From Tardiphaga sp. (GTDB taxonomy: Bacteria; Pseudomonadota; Alphaproteobacteria; Rhizobiales; Xanthobacteraceae), in contig JASBVG010000083.1 of the NCBI GenBank assembly GCA_030147505.1, positions 1 to 44,822 of the forward strand: DNA of 44,822 nucleotides, given 5' to 3'. Position 1 is the stretch's first letter; the number at the start of each line of letters is the position of its first letter. This document shows, in pieces, positions 8,117 to 16,616 of this stretch. The translations under genes were made by a program, and so were the position numbers. The notes below the pieces were generated by a model. It was not told the DNA's origin. It ran no database searches and saw nothing but the letters and a program-made list of their open reading frames with translations.

Positions 8117-8998
8117 ATGGAAAAATCCGCGATCTTCGGCAACAAGGCGCTACCCTATGCGCTGCTGCTGCCGCAAATCGTCATCACGCTCGTGTTCTTC
8201 TACTGGCCGGCCAGCCAGGCCGTCTGGCAATCCTTCCTGCGTGAAGATGCCTTCGGGCTGAACTCGGACTTCGTCGGACTTGAAAACTACCAGGCGCTGT
8301 TCGCGCAGCCGGAATACTACAAGTCGATGGCCACCACGCTGGTGTTCTCGTCGCTGGTTGCCGCGCTGTCGCTCGCCATCGCGCTGCTGTTCGCGACACA
8401 GGCGGACAAGAACATCAAGGCCGCGCCCGTCTTCAAGGTCATGATGGTCTGGCCTTATGCCGTCGCACCTGCGGTGGCCGGCGTGCTGTGGCTGTTCATG
8501 TTTCACCCGACGCTCGGCACGCTGGCGCGCCCGATGCGCGTGCTCGGCTTCAACTGGAATCCGCTGCTCGACGGCAGCCACGCCATGGCGCTGATTGTGA
8601 TGGCCGCGGTGTGGAAGCAGATCGCCTATAATTTCCTGTTCTTCCTCGCCGGCCTGCAATCGATCCCGCGCAGCGTGCTGGAGGCGGGAGCCATCGATGG
8701 CGCCGGGCCGCTGCGGCGGTTCTGGACGATCACCTTCCCGCTGCTGTCGCCGACCACGTTCTTCCTGCTCGTCGTCAATGTCGTTTACGTCTTCTTCGAC
8801 ACTTTCGGCATCATCGACGCCGTGACCTCGGGCGGCCCCGCGGGATCGACCACCACCATGGTCTACAAGGTCTATGCCGATGGCCGTCTCGGCGGCGATC
8901 TCGGCGGCTCCGCGGCGCAGTCCGTCGTGCTGATGGCAATCGTCATCGCGCTCACCGCGATCCAGTTCCGCTATGTCGAACGCAAGGTGCAGTACTGA
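8117..8998 (+). CDS. ugpA: ABC transporter permease, UgpA type
   Basis: This is one of the two inner-membrane permeases of the importer. The 293-residue protein has about six hydrophobic segments, starting with [18 protein letters not shown], and the EAA loop [20 protein letters not shown] that docks onto the ATPase. I chose ATG 8117 ([10 protein letters not shown]). A longer open frame from 8060 would translate the palindromic repeat and gives no plausible N terminus. The stop overlaps the ugpE start by one base, which indicates translational coupling. Confidence 0.93.
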   Translation: MEKSAIFGNKALPYALLLPQIVITLVFFYWPASQAVWQSFLREDAFGLNSDFVGLENYQALFAQPEYYKSMATTLVFSSLVAALSLAIALLFATQADKNIKAAPVFKVMMVWPYAVAPAVAGVLWLFMFHPTLGTLARPMRVLGFNWNPLLDGSHAMALIVMAAVWKQIAYNFLFFLAGLQSIPRSVLEAGAIDGAGPLRRFWTITFPLLSPTTFFLLVVNVVYVFFDTFGIIDAVTSGGPAGSTTTMVYKVYADGRLGGDLGGSAAQSVVLMAIVIALTAIQFRYVERKVQY

Positions 8999-9846
8999 TG
9001 GTCGAGCACCGCCGCTGGAACGATCTCATCGCCTATCTCATTCTGGCGCTCGGCGTGCTGCTGGTCGTCTTCCCTGTTTATATCGCGCTGATCGCATCGA
9101 CTCATGACGCCGCCACCGTGGTCAACGGCAACATGCCGATGCTGCCGGGCGGACATGCGATGGAGAACTACTATCGCGCCATCTTCGTCGGCGGATCGCG
9201 CGCGAGCCGCGAACCGGTCGGACATATGCTGATCAATTCATTCGTCATGGCGATGGGCATCGCGCTCGGCAAGATCTTCATCTCGATCCTGTCGGCCTAT
9301 GCGGTCGTGTATTTCCGCTTTCCATTCCGCATGACGGCGTTCTGGATCATCTTCGTGACGCTGATGCTGCCCGTGGAAGTGCGCATCTATCCGACCTACA
9401 AGGTGATCGCGGATCTCAAGATGCTCGACAGCTATGGCGGACTGATCCTGCCGCTGATCGCGTCGGCCACCGGCACCCTGCTCTTCCGGCAGTTCTTCAT
9501 GACCATTCCGGACGAATTGCTCGAAGCATCGCGCATCGACGGCGCCGGACCTTATCGTTTCTTCAAGGATACGCTGCTGCCGCTGTCAATAACAACCATG
9601 GCGGCGCTGTTCGTGATCCAGTTCATCTATGGCTGGAATCAGTATCTATGGCCGCTGCTGATCACCACGCAGGATTCCATGCAGACCATCGTCACCGGCA
9701 TCAAGAAGATGCTGACAACCACTGACGAACTCGCCGAATGGCAACTGGCGATGGCGACAGCGATCCTCGCGATGGTGCCACCGGTGGCCGTGGTCATCTT
9801 CATGCAGCGGCTGTTCGTGCGCGGCCTGGTCGAGACGGAGAAGTAA
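8998..9846 (+). CDS. ugpE: ABC transporter permease, UgpE type
   Basis: This is the second permease of the Ugp-type importer. The 282-residue protein has around six membrane segments, the first being [20 protein letters not shown]. Its EAA loop, [20 protein letters not shown], lies near residue 180, and [19 protein letters not shown] near the C terminus is typical of MalG/UgpE permeases. TGATG joins it to ugpA and one base separates it from ugpC, so the four genes form a tight operon apart from the repeat before ugpA. Confidence 0.94.
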   Translation: MVEHRRWNDLIAYLILALGVLLVVFPVYIALIASTHDAATVVNGNMPMLPGGHAMENYYRAIFVGGSRASREPVGHMLINSFVMAMGIALGKIFISILSAYAVVYFRFPFRMTAFWIIFVTLMLPVEVRIYPTYKVIADLKMLDSYGGLILPLIASATGTLLFRQFFMTIPDELLEASRIDGAGPYRFFKDTLLPLSITTMAALFVIQFIYGWNQYLWPLLITTQDSMQTIVTGIKKMLTTTDELAEWQLAMATAILAMVPPVAVVIFMQRLFVRGLVETEK

Positions 9847-9847
9847 C

Positions 9848-10927
9848 ATGGCCGGCGTGACGCTGCGTGACGTGAAGAAGACCTATCCCGGCGGCTTCGA
9901 AGCCATCAAGGGCATCGGGTTCGAGATTCCGGACGGACAGTTCTGCGTGTTGGTCGGCCCCTCCGGCTGCGGCAAATCCACGCTGCTGCGCATGGTGGCG
10001 GGGCTGGAAACGGTGACATCCGGCGAGATCGATATCGGCGACCGCATCGTCAATCAGGTTGAGCCCGCGGATCGCGATATTGCGATGGTGTTCCAGAATT
10101 ACGCGCTCTATCCGCATATGACCGTCTACAGCAACATGGCCTATGGCCTCCGCAATCGCGGCATGGCGAAAGACGAGATCGATACGCGCGTGCGCGAAGC
10201 CGCACAGACACTCGAACTCGCCACGATGCTCGATCGCAAGCCACGCCAACTCTCTGGCGGCCAGCGCCAGCGCGTTGCCATGGGCCGCGCCATCGTACGG
10301 CAGCCGAAGGTGTTTCTGTTTGACGAACCGCTGTCCAATCTCGACGCCAAGCTGCGCGTCGCGATGCGCGTCGAGATTCGAAAACTGCAACGGCGGCTGA
10401 AAACGACGTCGATCTATGTAACGCATGACCAGCTCGAGGCGATGACGCTGGCCGATATTCTCGTGGTCATGAATGGCGGGGTGGTGGAGCAGATCGGCAG
10501 TCCGCTCGACATCTACAGCAAGCCGAAGACGACTTTCGTCGCCTCCTTTATCGGCGCGCCGCCCATGAATCTCATCAAGCTGCGTGACGATGCGCTCAGC
10601 GCTGCCGTCACGGGCACGGGCGCCGGCATTCTCGGCGTCCGCCCTGAGGACCTCGCGATTGCTGACGCCGTGCCAGAGGGTGGCATTGCGCTCGATCTCA
10701 CCGTCGAGACGATCGAGCGGGTGGGTGCCGAGACCTATGTCTATGGCGCGCGCGCGGGCCGCGAGGCGGCCGTCAGCACCACGCCGGGCGAATTGCCGGA
10801 GGGAGAGATGATCGTCCGCATCCCCGGGCTGGAGGCCCCCGCCATCGGTGCCCATATCCGCGCCGTGGCGCCGCGGGCCAAGCTACACGTGTTCTCGGCC
10901 GACGGCCGGACGCGGATTGAAAACTGA
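9848..10927 (+). CDS. ugpC: ABC transporter ATP-binding protein, UgpC type
   Basis: This is the ATPase that energises the importer. The 359-residue protein has a Walker [10 protein letters not shown] (residues 37-45), [16 protein letters not shown] as Q-loop, LSGGQ (135-139) and Walker B FLFDEP (156-161). The C-terminal third is the OB-type (TOBE) domain found in the MalK/UgpC subfamily, with GVRPEDLAI as its mark. In studied members this domain carries regulation. The next gene has its own heat-shock promoter starting 46 bp downstream. Confidence 0.95.
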   Translation: MAGVTLRDVKKTYPGGFEAIKGIGFEIPDGQFCVLVGPSGCGKSTLLRMVAGLETVTSGEIDIGDRIVNQVEPADRDIAMVFQNYALYPHMTVYSNMAYGLRNRGMAKDEIDTRVREAAQTLELATMLDRKPRQLSGGQRQRVAMGRAIVRQPKVFLFDEPLSNLDAKLRVAMRVEIRKLQRRLKTTSIYVTHDQLEAMTLADILVVMNGGVVEQIGSPLDIYSKPKTTFVASFIGAPPMNLIKLRDDALSAAVTGTGAGILGVRPEDLAIADAVPEGGIALDLTVETIERVGAETYVYGARAGREAAVSTTPGELPEGEMIVRIPGLEAPAIGAHIRAVAPRAKLHVFSADGRTRIEN

Positions 10928-10972
10928 TCCTTTTCAGGCTGTTGACACTGTTTACCCTGCAATCGCCGGGTG

Positions 10973-11000
10973 CTTGAACCGGCCCCGGTGATCCCCATAT
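10973..11000 (+). promoter_or_regulatory. sigma-32 (RpoH) type promoter of hsp20
   Basis: CTTGAA at 10973-10978 and CCCCATAT at 10993-11000 are separated by 14 bases. This is an almost exact match to the known RpoH consensus CTTGAAA-N11-15-CCCCATNT. It lies 86 bp before a small heat-shock gene, which supports the reading. Transcription would start near 11007. Confidence 0.87.
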
Positions 11001-11035
11001 CTTTGGCAGACCGGTTGGCACAGTGCTGATCGGCC

Positions 11036-11085
11036 AGGGGTGCCGTAAGGGCCCCTCAAAGTCGCTTCGAGAGGGCTTTGTACCG
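11036..11085 (+). promoter_or_regulatory. candidate RNA thermometer in the hsp20 leader
   Basis: GCCCCTC (11051-11057) can pair with GAGAGGGC (11069-11076) with one bulged A, and G-U/A-U pairs extend the stem outward (11048-11050 with 11077-11079). The right strand contains the only good Shine-Dalgarno site before the hsp20 start at 11086. The same CCCCT could instead pair with AGGGG at 11036-11040, giving an alternative fold that frees the site. Thermometers of the ROSE type are known before small heat-shock genes in Bradyrhizobium; function here is inference. Confidence 0.5.
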
Positions 11086-11511
11086 ATGTCTCGTGTTCCT
11101 TCGTTGTCCAGTCCGTTCCTTTTGGGGTTCGACGAGATCGAGCGTGCGCTCGACCGCGTCGTCAAAGGTGCCGACGGCTATCCTCCCTACAATATCGAGC
11201 GGTGTGACCGTGAAAACGGCCAGCCCGAAAGGCTGCGGATCACGCTGGCAGTCGCCGGCTTCACCCGCGAACAGCTCGATGTGACCACCGAGGAAAACCA
11301 GCTCGTCATCCGCGGCCGCCAACAGGACGACAAGACCCGGCAATATATCCATCGCGGTATCGCCGCGCGCCATTTCCAGCGCACCTTCGTGCTGGCGGAG
11401 GGGATGCTGGTGCTGGGTGCGGATCTGAAGAACGGGCTGTTGTCGATCGATCTTGCAAGGCCTGAGCCTGAAAGGGTCATTAAGACAATCGCCATCAATG
11501 AGCACGACTAA
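11086..11511 (+). CDS. small heat-shock protein (Hsp20/alpha-crystallin family)
   Basis: Small heat-shock proteins hold unfolding proteins in a refoldable state without ATP. The 141-residue product has an alpha-crystallin domain (about residues 35-130), including RLRITLAVAGFTREQLDV and a run ending LGADLKNGLLSIDLARPEP, and a C-terminal I-x-I motif (IAI) that docks neighbouring dimers. The N-terminal FLLGFDEIERALDRV is typical of the rhizobial IbpA-like class. I chose ATG 11086, after GAGGG; a longer frame from 11023 overlaps the leader structure. Regulation by RpoH is indicated by the promoter. Confidence 0.94.
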   Translation: MSRVPSLSSPFLLGFDEIERALDRVVKGADGYPPYNIERCDRENGQPERLRITLAVAGFTREQLDVTTEENQLVIRGRQQDDKTRQYIHRGIAARHFQRTFVLAEGMLVLGADLKNGLLSIDLARPEPERVIKTIAINEHD

Positions 11512-11566
11512 TTGTATGGAACGAGTAGCGGACTCGACCGCTTGAGTCAGTTGAGGAGTCGAGACG

Positions 11567-11836
11567 ATGACTGAAGTTGAAATTACTGCTGTTAAGAACG
11601 CCGCCATCACGACCGAAGCGCTGGCGCATCTCGGCGAAGGTTTGATCGCCTATGTGAAGCCTGTGCGCTCCGAGGACGTACCCGGCCTGTTCCCGCAAGC
11701 GCCGCAGATTGCACCGGGACTGCAGTTGTTCGCGCTGCACGCCGCCGATGGCACTCCGATCATGCTCACCGACAGCCGCGAAACAGCAATCGCGAATGCG
11801 TGGAGCCAGGAATTGCAGGCCGTCAGCGTTCACTGA
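11567..11836 (+). CDS. DUF1150 family protein
   Basis: This is a conserved small protein of unknown function (89 residues). It contains LGEGLIAYVKPVRSEDV and a segment ending LHAADGTPIMLTDSRETAI, a pattern I recognise as DUF1150. GAGGAG precedes the ATG. It lies 55 bp after hsp20 in the same direction, a neighbour pair common in Rhizobiales, so it is probably part of the heat-shock transcript. A terminator-like hairpin follows. Confidence 0.9.
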   Translation: MTEVEITAVKNAAITTEALAHLGEGLIAYVKPVRSEDVPGLFPQAPQIAPGLQLFALHAADGTPIMLTDSRETAIANAWSQELQAVSVH

Positions 11837-11859
11837 CGCAGGTCTCACCAATCCGTTGG

Positions 11860-11886
11860 GATATGCGGGCCATGCCCGCATATCTT
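11860..11886 (+). terminator. hairpin after DUF1150
   Basis: GATATGCGGGC (11860-11870) pairs perfectly with GCCCGCATATC (11874-11884) around a three-base loop, 24 bp after the stop codon. Only two T follow, so it may terminate weakly or protect the 3' end. Confidence 0.6.
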
Positions 11887-12149
11887 CCGTACGACCTTCG
11901 AATTCCGGCGACATGGCGTTTATTTAACCGGTCGCCAACCTTCGGGTTGTAGTACTTGCGTAGTCGAATCGATCATTCGCGCAGCGGGTCGATATCACCG
12001 CGATTTATCCCCCCATCATATTCAATCTAAGCATTCTTCGCGATGCCTCCATCGCGGTTGATTGCATCGAGCTTCTGCTCGAAGCGAATGGTGACCACGC
12101 ATTCACCATGACTTGAGAAAATCAGGTCATGACGAGATTCGAGGTCACC
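11887..12149. other. intergenic region without a recognised gene
   Basis: Apart from the hairpin just before it, the stretch between the DUF1150 gene and the next start holds no supported gene. It is less GC-rich than its surroundings. TCACCATGACT occurs twice (12103-12113 and 12147-12157), the second time overlapping the chosen start of the next gene. A promoter for the next gene is expected here, but I could not place one. Confidence 0.4.
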
Positions 12150-12770
12150 ATGACTGGATCGGTAGTTGGATCACCCCAGGCTCATATCGTTCAGATCGAA
12201 AGCCTGCTGCATAGCTTCAGCACGACGCACGCCAACGACAATATCGCACCGCGAAACAACCACCGCTTCAATGGCCGGCCGGTCGTCGCGGCCTGTCTCG
12301 CATTCTTCGTTTTCGCGCCGGGCTGCGCCGCAGCGGCAGCTTTCCTCCTGCGCAACGACGGTACGTTGCCGCCGCTGGTGACGCCGGACAACAATCCCCC
12401 CGTAATCGCGAAATCCGATCGTCTGCCGCTCGATCAATGGAGCGCCGAAGCGACCGAGCGTCTCGGATCGCAGCAAGACTTGCGCGCCGCTGCTGCGATC
12501 ATCGCCGACGACGCACAGTTTCTCCTGCCTATGGCGATCCGCGGCAGCCTCGACGACGGCACCATCACGGCTTTTGCCTCTGCAACGCCGCACGAAACGC
12601 CGATCGCCGAGACACTCGCGACAGTCGAGCCGAGCACCGCTTCTGCAACACCTCGCGTCAAGCGACATGCACGGCGCCCTCAACCCATTCGCATGGCTGA
12701 AGCCGCGCCGATGCCTGAACCACCGGAACCAACCTTTCTAGAGAAGCTCTTCGGGACGCGGTTCAACTAA
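12150..12770 (+). CDS. hypothetical protein with one membrane segment
   Basis: I do not recognise this family. The 206-residue product starts MTGSVVGSPQAHIVQIE; GAGGT lies five bases before this ATG, whereas the ATG seven codons upstream (12129) has no usable site. A single hydrophobic segment (about residues 46-67, VVAACLAFFVFAPGCAAAAA) would anchor it in the inner membrane. It is followed by a Pro/Ala/Thr-rich region, a basic patch (VKRHARRPQP) and a C-terminal TFLEKLFGTRF. The overall plan suggests an anchored envelope protein. It lies 32 bp before the next hypothetical gene and probably shares its transcript. Confidence 0.72.
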   Translation: MTGSVVGSPQAHIVQIESLLHSFSTTHANDNIAPRNNHRFNGRPVVAACLAFFVFAPGCAAAAAFLLRNDGTLPPLVTPDNNPPVIAKSDRLPLDQWSAEATERLGSQQDLRAAAAIIADDAQFLLPMAIRGSLDDGTITAFASATPHETPIAETLATVEPSTASATPRVKRHARRPQPIRMAEAAPMPEPPEPTFLEKLFGTRFN

Positions 12771-12802
12771 CTCTGCCACCATCCAAACAAGGGAGCATAG
12801 AA

Positions 12803-13300
12803 ATGCAAAACACTGCAGCAATGAATTCGGACGTCAAAGCCCTCCTTACTCTCCTCGCCCTCAAGACCGGCACCAGCTCGCCGGAAATCCATCATGCGTT
12901 GCAGCTTGCCGCCGCGTCGCGCGTGATGATGGCGGAAGAACATGCAAATCCCTCGCGCAGCCAGGCCGACACGACAGCAAGCAATGTCGCCAAGCTGCGC
13001 CCGAACACGAACAATGTGCCCGAGACCTCCGCATCCGTGCGCCGAATGAAGCAAAGCGCAGATGCCATGAACTCCGACATCAAGGCGCTGATCACGCTGA
13101 TGCTGCTGAAAAACGGCGCCGATGCGAACGAAATACAGACGGCGCTGCGCATGGCCGCTTCATCGCGCGCCACCGCTGCGGCCGAAGAAGCCGAAGCGCT
13201 GCGTGCGGAGCAGCTGGCAGATGGCAATCCGGAAATGGTAGCCGAATTCGCATCGCTCGCCGGCGGTCGACAGAGCGGCAACAAGGAATTTGCGGCTTAA
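12803..13300 (+). CDS. hypothetical protein with a duplicated ~40-residue helical module
   Basis: I do not recognise this 165-residue protein. It contains two copies of one module: residues 7-46, starting MNSDVKALLTLLALKTGTS, and residues 89-128, starting MNSDIKALITLMLLKNGAD. Both continue through a (H/Q)xAL-(Q/R)-(L/M)AA-SSR-type helix. The copies are joined by a polar linker rich in Ser, Thr and Asn. The two DNA copies have diverged at synonymous sites, so the duplication is old and the protein sequence is under selection. AAGGGAG precedes the start. It has no signal peptide or membrane segment and is probably mostly helical. Confidence 0.75.
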   Translation: MQNTAAMNSDVKALLTLLALKTGTSSPEIHHALQLAAASRVMMAEEHANPSRSQADTTASNVAKLRPNTNNVPETSASVRRMKQSADAMNSDIKALITLMLLKNGADANEIQTALRMAASSRATAAAEEAEALRAEQLADGNPEMVAEFASLAGGRQSGNKEFAA

Positions 13301-13330
13301 GTTGCAGGCCTCAGTCGCCACTAGCTCATC

Positions 13331-13436
13331 TGTCGTCACCCGGCTTGACCGGGTGATCCAGTACACTCTGAACTTATTGAGATTACTGGATCGCCCGGTC
13401 CTAGCGCGCAATTGCGCGCACGGCCGGGCGATGACA
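13331..13436. repeat. complex palindromic repeat
   Basis: TGTCGTCACCCGG...GATCCAGTA on the left is mirrored by TTACTGGATC...CCGGGCGATGACA on the right. Inner hairpins are CCGG(G)-type stems around CTTGA, and a perfect 16-bp palindrome GCGCGCAATTGCGCGC lies at 13404-13419. It lies between two convergent genes (hypothetical 12803-13300 and ptsN). I recall elements of this look as dispersed repeats in Bradyrhizobium-type genomes; this cannot be counted here. It may serve as a bidirectional 3'-end structure. Confidence 0.8.
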
Positions 13437-13470
13437 GTGAGAGGCTGTTGCAAGCGTCAGCGCTTGCGCC

Positions 13471-13932
13471 TCAAGCCGCTGTCGCGGGCGGCAGGGCCAG
13501 GACCGAATAGATCGCATGCGCGTCGCGCGAGGCCCGCAGCTTCTTGGCTACATCCTGATCGCGCAGCAGGCGAGCGATGCGCGCCAGTGCCTTCAGGTGA
13601 TCGGCGCCCGCACCTTCCGGTGCCAGCAGCAGGAAGACGAGATCGACCGGCTGACCATCCATCGCCTCGAAATCGATCGGACGCTCGAGACGCGCAAACA
13701 GGCCGAACAGCTTGTCGAGCTTCGGGAGCTTGCCATGCGGAATCGCGACGCCATAGCCGACGGCTGTGGTGCCCAGCTTCTCACGCTGCAGCAGCACTTC
13801 GAAGATCGTGCGCTCGTTCTGTCCCGTCAACGCAGATGCGCGCGCTGCCAGCTCCTGCAGCGCCTGCTTCTTGCTATTAACTTTCAACGCCGGGAGGATC
13901 GCCTCGGGCGCTACCAGATCGGTAATTGTCAT
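13471..13932 (-). CDS. ptsN: nitrogen PTS enzyme IIA (EIIA-Ntr)
   Basis: EIIA-Ntr is the terminal phosphate acceptor of the nitrogen phosphotransferase system. It regulates potassium transport, nitrogen metabolism and stress responses rather than carrying sugar. The 153-residue protein has the active-site His66 in GVAIPHGKLPKL and the family segment HLKALARIARLLRD. I chose ATG 13932 (MTITDLVAPEAIL); a longer frame upstream has no family similarity. It ends the rpoN-hpf-ptsN series. In other proteobacteria EIIA-Ntr contacts KdpD or TrkA, which is notable because kdp lies 10 kb away (inference). Confidence 0.95.
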   Translation of the reverse strand: MTITDLVAPEAILPALKVNSKKQALQELAARASALTGQNERTIFEVLLQREKLGTTAVGYGVAIPHGKLPKLDKLFGLFARLERPIDFEAMDGQPVDLVFLLLAPEGAGADHLKALARIARLLRDQDVAKKLRASRDAHAIYSVLALPPATAA

Positions 13933-14158
13933 TGACCGTTCCGAGGAAAAATTGACCGTCCGCGGTGAGTTTGGACCAAGACCGGCAGCGTCAAGAAAAA
14001 CTGGAAGTGGACATCGTTCCCGGTGACGGATCACATGCCAGGCAGTCGCCACCCGGAACGTATTCTAGCACCGGAAACCCCCATGCGAAATCCATCGACC
14101 GGTATAACCCGTCAAAGGCGGCGGACCATATGCATGGCCCGCCGGGGCGTCAATGGCA

Positions 14159-14764
14159 TCACGACGGTTTAATCACCGGAGGATCGACCCAGCCGACGTT
14201 CCCATCGGTCCGGCGATAGACAAGGTTCACCCGCCCGGTGCTGCCATGCTGGAATACCACCACCGTTGCACCGGTGAAGTCGAGTTCCTGCACCGCCTGG
14301 CTGACTGACAAACGCTTCAGCGACTTCGTCGATTCCGCGATGATGACAGGCTCGTATCCGTTAATTACCTCATCTTCGTGATCGGGCGCTTCGATAATGT
14401 AGCTCGGCGCATCCAGAGTCGGCGCGGTGAGTTCGGCGAGCGCTGCAGCCTCCGCATGCGCCTTGCGCGCGGAGCGATCCTTCAGCCGGCTCTTGTAGCG
14501 ACGCAGGCGCTTCTCGATTTGCAGCAGCGCCTGATCGGCGCTCGCATAGGCATCCTGTGCGTTGGATTCGGCTTCGAGTGTCACCCCGGAATCGAGATGC
14601 AGGGAACAGTCGGTACGGAAACCGAAGCCGTCCTTGCTCAACGTAATGTGACCCGAATAATTGCCGTCGAAATATTTGCGTAGCACTTCATCCGTGCGCT
14701 CGGACACACGGCCGCGCAGAGCGTCTCCAACGCTGATGCTTTTTCCCGAGATGCGAAGGGTCAT
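14159..14764 (-). CDS. hpf: ribosome hibernation-promoting factor, long form (HPF/RaiA)
   Basis: Long HPF dimerises stationary-phase 70S ribosomes into inactive 100S particles. The 201-residue protein has the N-terminal S30AE domain (MTLRISGKSISVGDALRGRV to about residue 105), a charged linker, and the C-terminal dimerisation domain (about residues 145-200, KSLKRLSVSQAVQELDF...VNLVYRRTDGNVGWVDPP). ATG 14764 is preceded by GAGGT. A longer open frame upstream overlaps rpoN and is not used. Its place just after rpoN is conserved in proteobacteria. Confidence 0.94.
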   Translation of the reverse strand: MTLRISGKSISVGDALRGRVSERTDEVLRKYFDGNYSGHITLSKDGFGFRTDCSLHLDSGVTLEAESNAQDAYASADQALLQIEKRLRRYKSRLKDRSARKAHAEAAALAELTAPTLDAPSYIIEAPDHEDEVINGYEPVIIAESTKSLKRLSVSQAVQELDFTGATVVVFQHGSTGRVNLVYRRTDGNVGWVDPPVIKPS

Positions 14765-14825
14765 GACTGATACCTCGATTCCATCTGAGTAGAGCCAACA
14801 GTATCCCGTTTCCACGGGAGCGCAA

Positions 14826-16511
14826 TCAAGCTGATGCAGTGTCGCGGGATCGGTCGGTTGGCTTTTCAGCAAACGTCCTGTCGGACGTGCTGGCGGGCGC
14901 CTTGAGAGCATTGCCAAGCATGCTCTGCTTGTCACGGCGGCGCTGCACCGACGACGGAATCCGCATGGCTTCGCGGTATTTCGCGACGGTACGGCGCGCA
15001 ATATCAATGCCGGTTGCACGCAAGCGTTCCACGATCGTGTCATCGGACAGAATGGCTGACGGGCTTTCGCCATCGATCAATTGCTTGATATGATGACGCA
15101 CGGCTTCAGCCGAATGCGCTTCGCCGCCATCGGCCGAAGCGATCGACGCGGTAAAGAAATATTTCAATTCAAAGATGCCGCGATTGGTCGCCATGTACTT
15201 ATTCGCGGTCACGCGCGACACCGTCGATTCATGCATCTGGATCGCTTCGGCAACAGCCTTCAGGTTCAGGGGACGCAGATGCGCGACGCCCTGAGTGAAG
15301 AAACCGTCCTGCTGACAGACGATTTCCGTTGCTACCTTGAGAATGGTACGCGCGCGCTGATCCAGCGCACGAACCAGCCATGTCGCGTTCTGCATGCAAT
15401 CGGAGAAATACGACTTATCGCCATCCTTGCGGATCGTCTTCGACAGTTCGGAATAGTAGGTCTGGTTGACCAGCACGCGGGGCAAGGTGTCGCTGTTCAA
15501 CTCGACCAGCCAGCCGCCGTCCGATCCCGGACGCACATAGACATCGGGCACAACCGTCTGCGCGCGCGATGCACCGAACTTGTGGCCGGGCTTCGGATCG
15601 AGCCTGCGAATCTCGCCGATCATGTCGGTGAGGTCTTCATCATCGACGCCGCAAAGTTTACGCAGCGATGCGACGTCACGTTTCGCAAGCAGATCGAGAT
15701 TCTCGATCAGCGCCTGCATCGCAGGATCGTAGCGGTTCTGCTCACGCAGTTGAATGGCGAGACACTCGCTGAGATTTCGCGCGCAGACACCGGGCGGATC
15801 GAACGTCTGCAATGTGGCAAGCACAAGCACGACATCTTCTGCCGATGCACCGAGCTTGTCGCCGACATCGCCGAGGTCGGCGGGCAGATAGCCGGCTTCA
15901 TCGACAAGGTCGATCAGGTACTGCCCGATCATGCGCTGCGCCTGCGACGTGAAAGCCGTGGCAAGCTGTTCGGCAAGATGATTGCCGAGCGTCACTTCGG
16001 CCGCGACGAAGGCTTCGAGATTGTAGTCGTCGTCATTGGAGGCGCCACCGCCCCACTCGGTATAGGCGGTCGGCGCCGCGTCCTGCGCATTGCGCGCGGC
16101 GATGTCCGCCGGCTCTTCCGAGAACACATTGTCGAGACCCGTATCGAGGGTCTGCTCGATCTCGCGCTGCGAGCCGAGATCGTTGCTCATCCAGTCTTCG
16201 GGAGCCGGGCCGTCGAAACTGTTGTCGCTACCGCGGTCCGCGAAATCGGAACTCTCGCCGCTGGCATCGGCCAAGGACCCGTAGTCGTCGGAACGTTCAT
16301 AGTCGGAACGCTCAGCGCTTTGCTCGCCCGCCACCGGCGCTTCTGGCCCATCGCTGGCGCGTTCCAGCAACGGATTGCGCTCGAGTTCTTCTTCGACAAA
16401 GGTGGAGAGATCGAGATTCGACAGCTGCAACAGCTTGATCGCCTGCATCAGCTGCGGCGTCATCACCAGCGACTGGGTCTGCCGAAATTCGAGTCTCTGC
16501 GTCAGCGCCAT
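14826..16511 (-). CDS. rpoN: RNA polymerase sigma-54 factor
   Basis: Sigma-54 directs RNA polymerase to -24/-12 promoters for nitrogen, carbon and other activator-dependent genes. The 561-residue protein opens with the activator-interacting region (LTQRLEFRQTQSLVMTPQLM), then an acidic linker (about residues 55-150), a core-binding domain, a helix-turn-helix (ESTVSRVTANKYMATNRGIF), and near the C terminus the RpoN box ARRTVAKYREAM that reads the -24 element. Length is slightly above average because of the acidic linker. It lies between lptB and hpf. Confidence 0.97.
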   Translation of the reverse strand: MALTQRLEFRQTQSLVMTPQLMQAIKLLQLSNLDLSTFVEEELERNPLLERASDGPEAPVAGEQSAERSDYERSDDYGSLADASGESSDFADRGSDNSFDGPAPEDWMSNDLGSQREIEQTLDTGLDNVFSEEPADIAARNAQDAAPTAYTEWGGGASNDDDYNLEAFVAAEVTLGNHLAEQLATAFTSQAQRMIGQYLIDLVDEAGYLPADLGDVGDKLGASAEDVVLVLATLQTFDPPGVCARNLSECLAIQLREQNRYDPAMQALIENLDLLAKRDVASLRKLCGVDDEDLTDMIGEIRRLDPKPGHKFGASRAQTVVPDVYVRPGSDGGWLVELNSDTLPRVLVNQTYYSELSKTIRKDGDKSYFSDCMQNATWLVRALDQRARTILKVATEIVCQQDGFFTQGVAHLRPLNLKAVAEAIQMHESTVSRVTANKYMATNRGIFELKYFFTASIASADGGEAHSAEAVRHHIKQLIDGESPSAILSDDTIVERLRATGIDIARRTVAKYREAMRIPSSVQRRRDKQSMLGNALKAPASTSDRTFAEKPTDRSRDTASA

Positions 16512-16616
16512 CGCGGCAAAAACCGATCCAAGAAGAAACTAACCCAAAATTGGTCCGTTTCTTGCTTAGACCTTTCCCGGTCCGATGTACACGTCTTGAC
16601 GAATGAGAAATTCGGA

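Noticed and set aside
10942..10970. TTGACA as a housekeeping -35 box before hsp20
   Set aside because: No plausible -10 box follows at 16-18 bases.
11016..11031. TGGCAC that could start a sigma-54 promoter before hsp20
   Set aside because: The -12 element TTGC is missing at the required spacing, and it lies downstream of a much better sigma-32 promoter.
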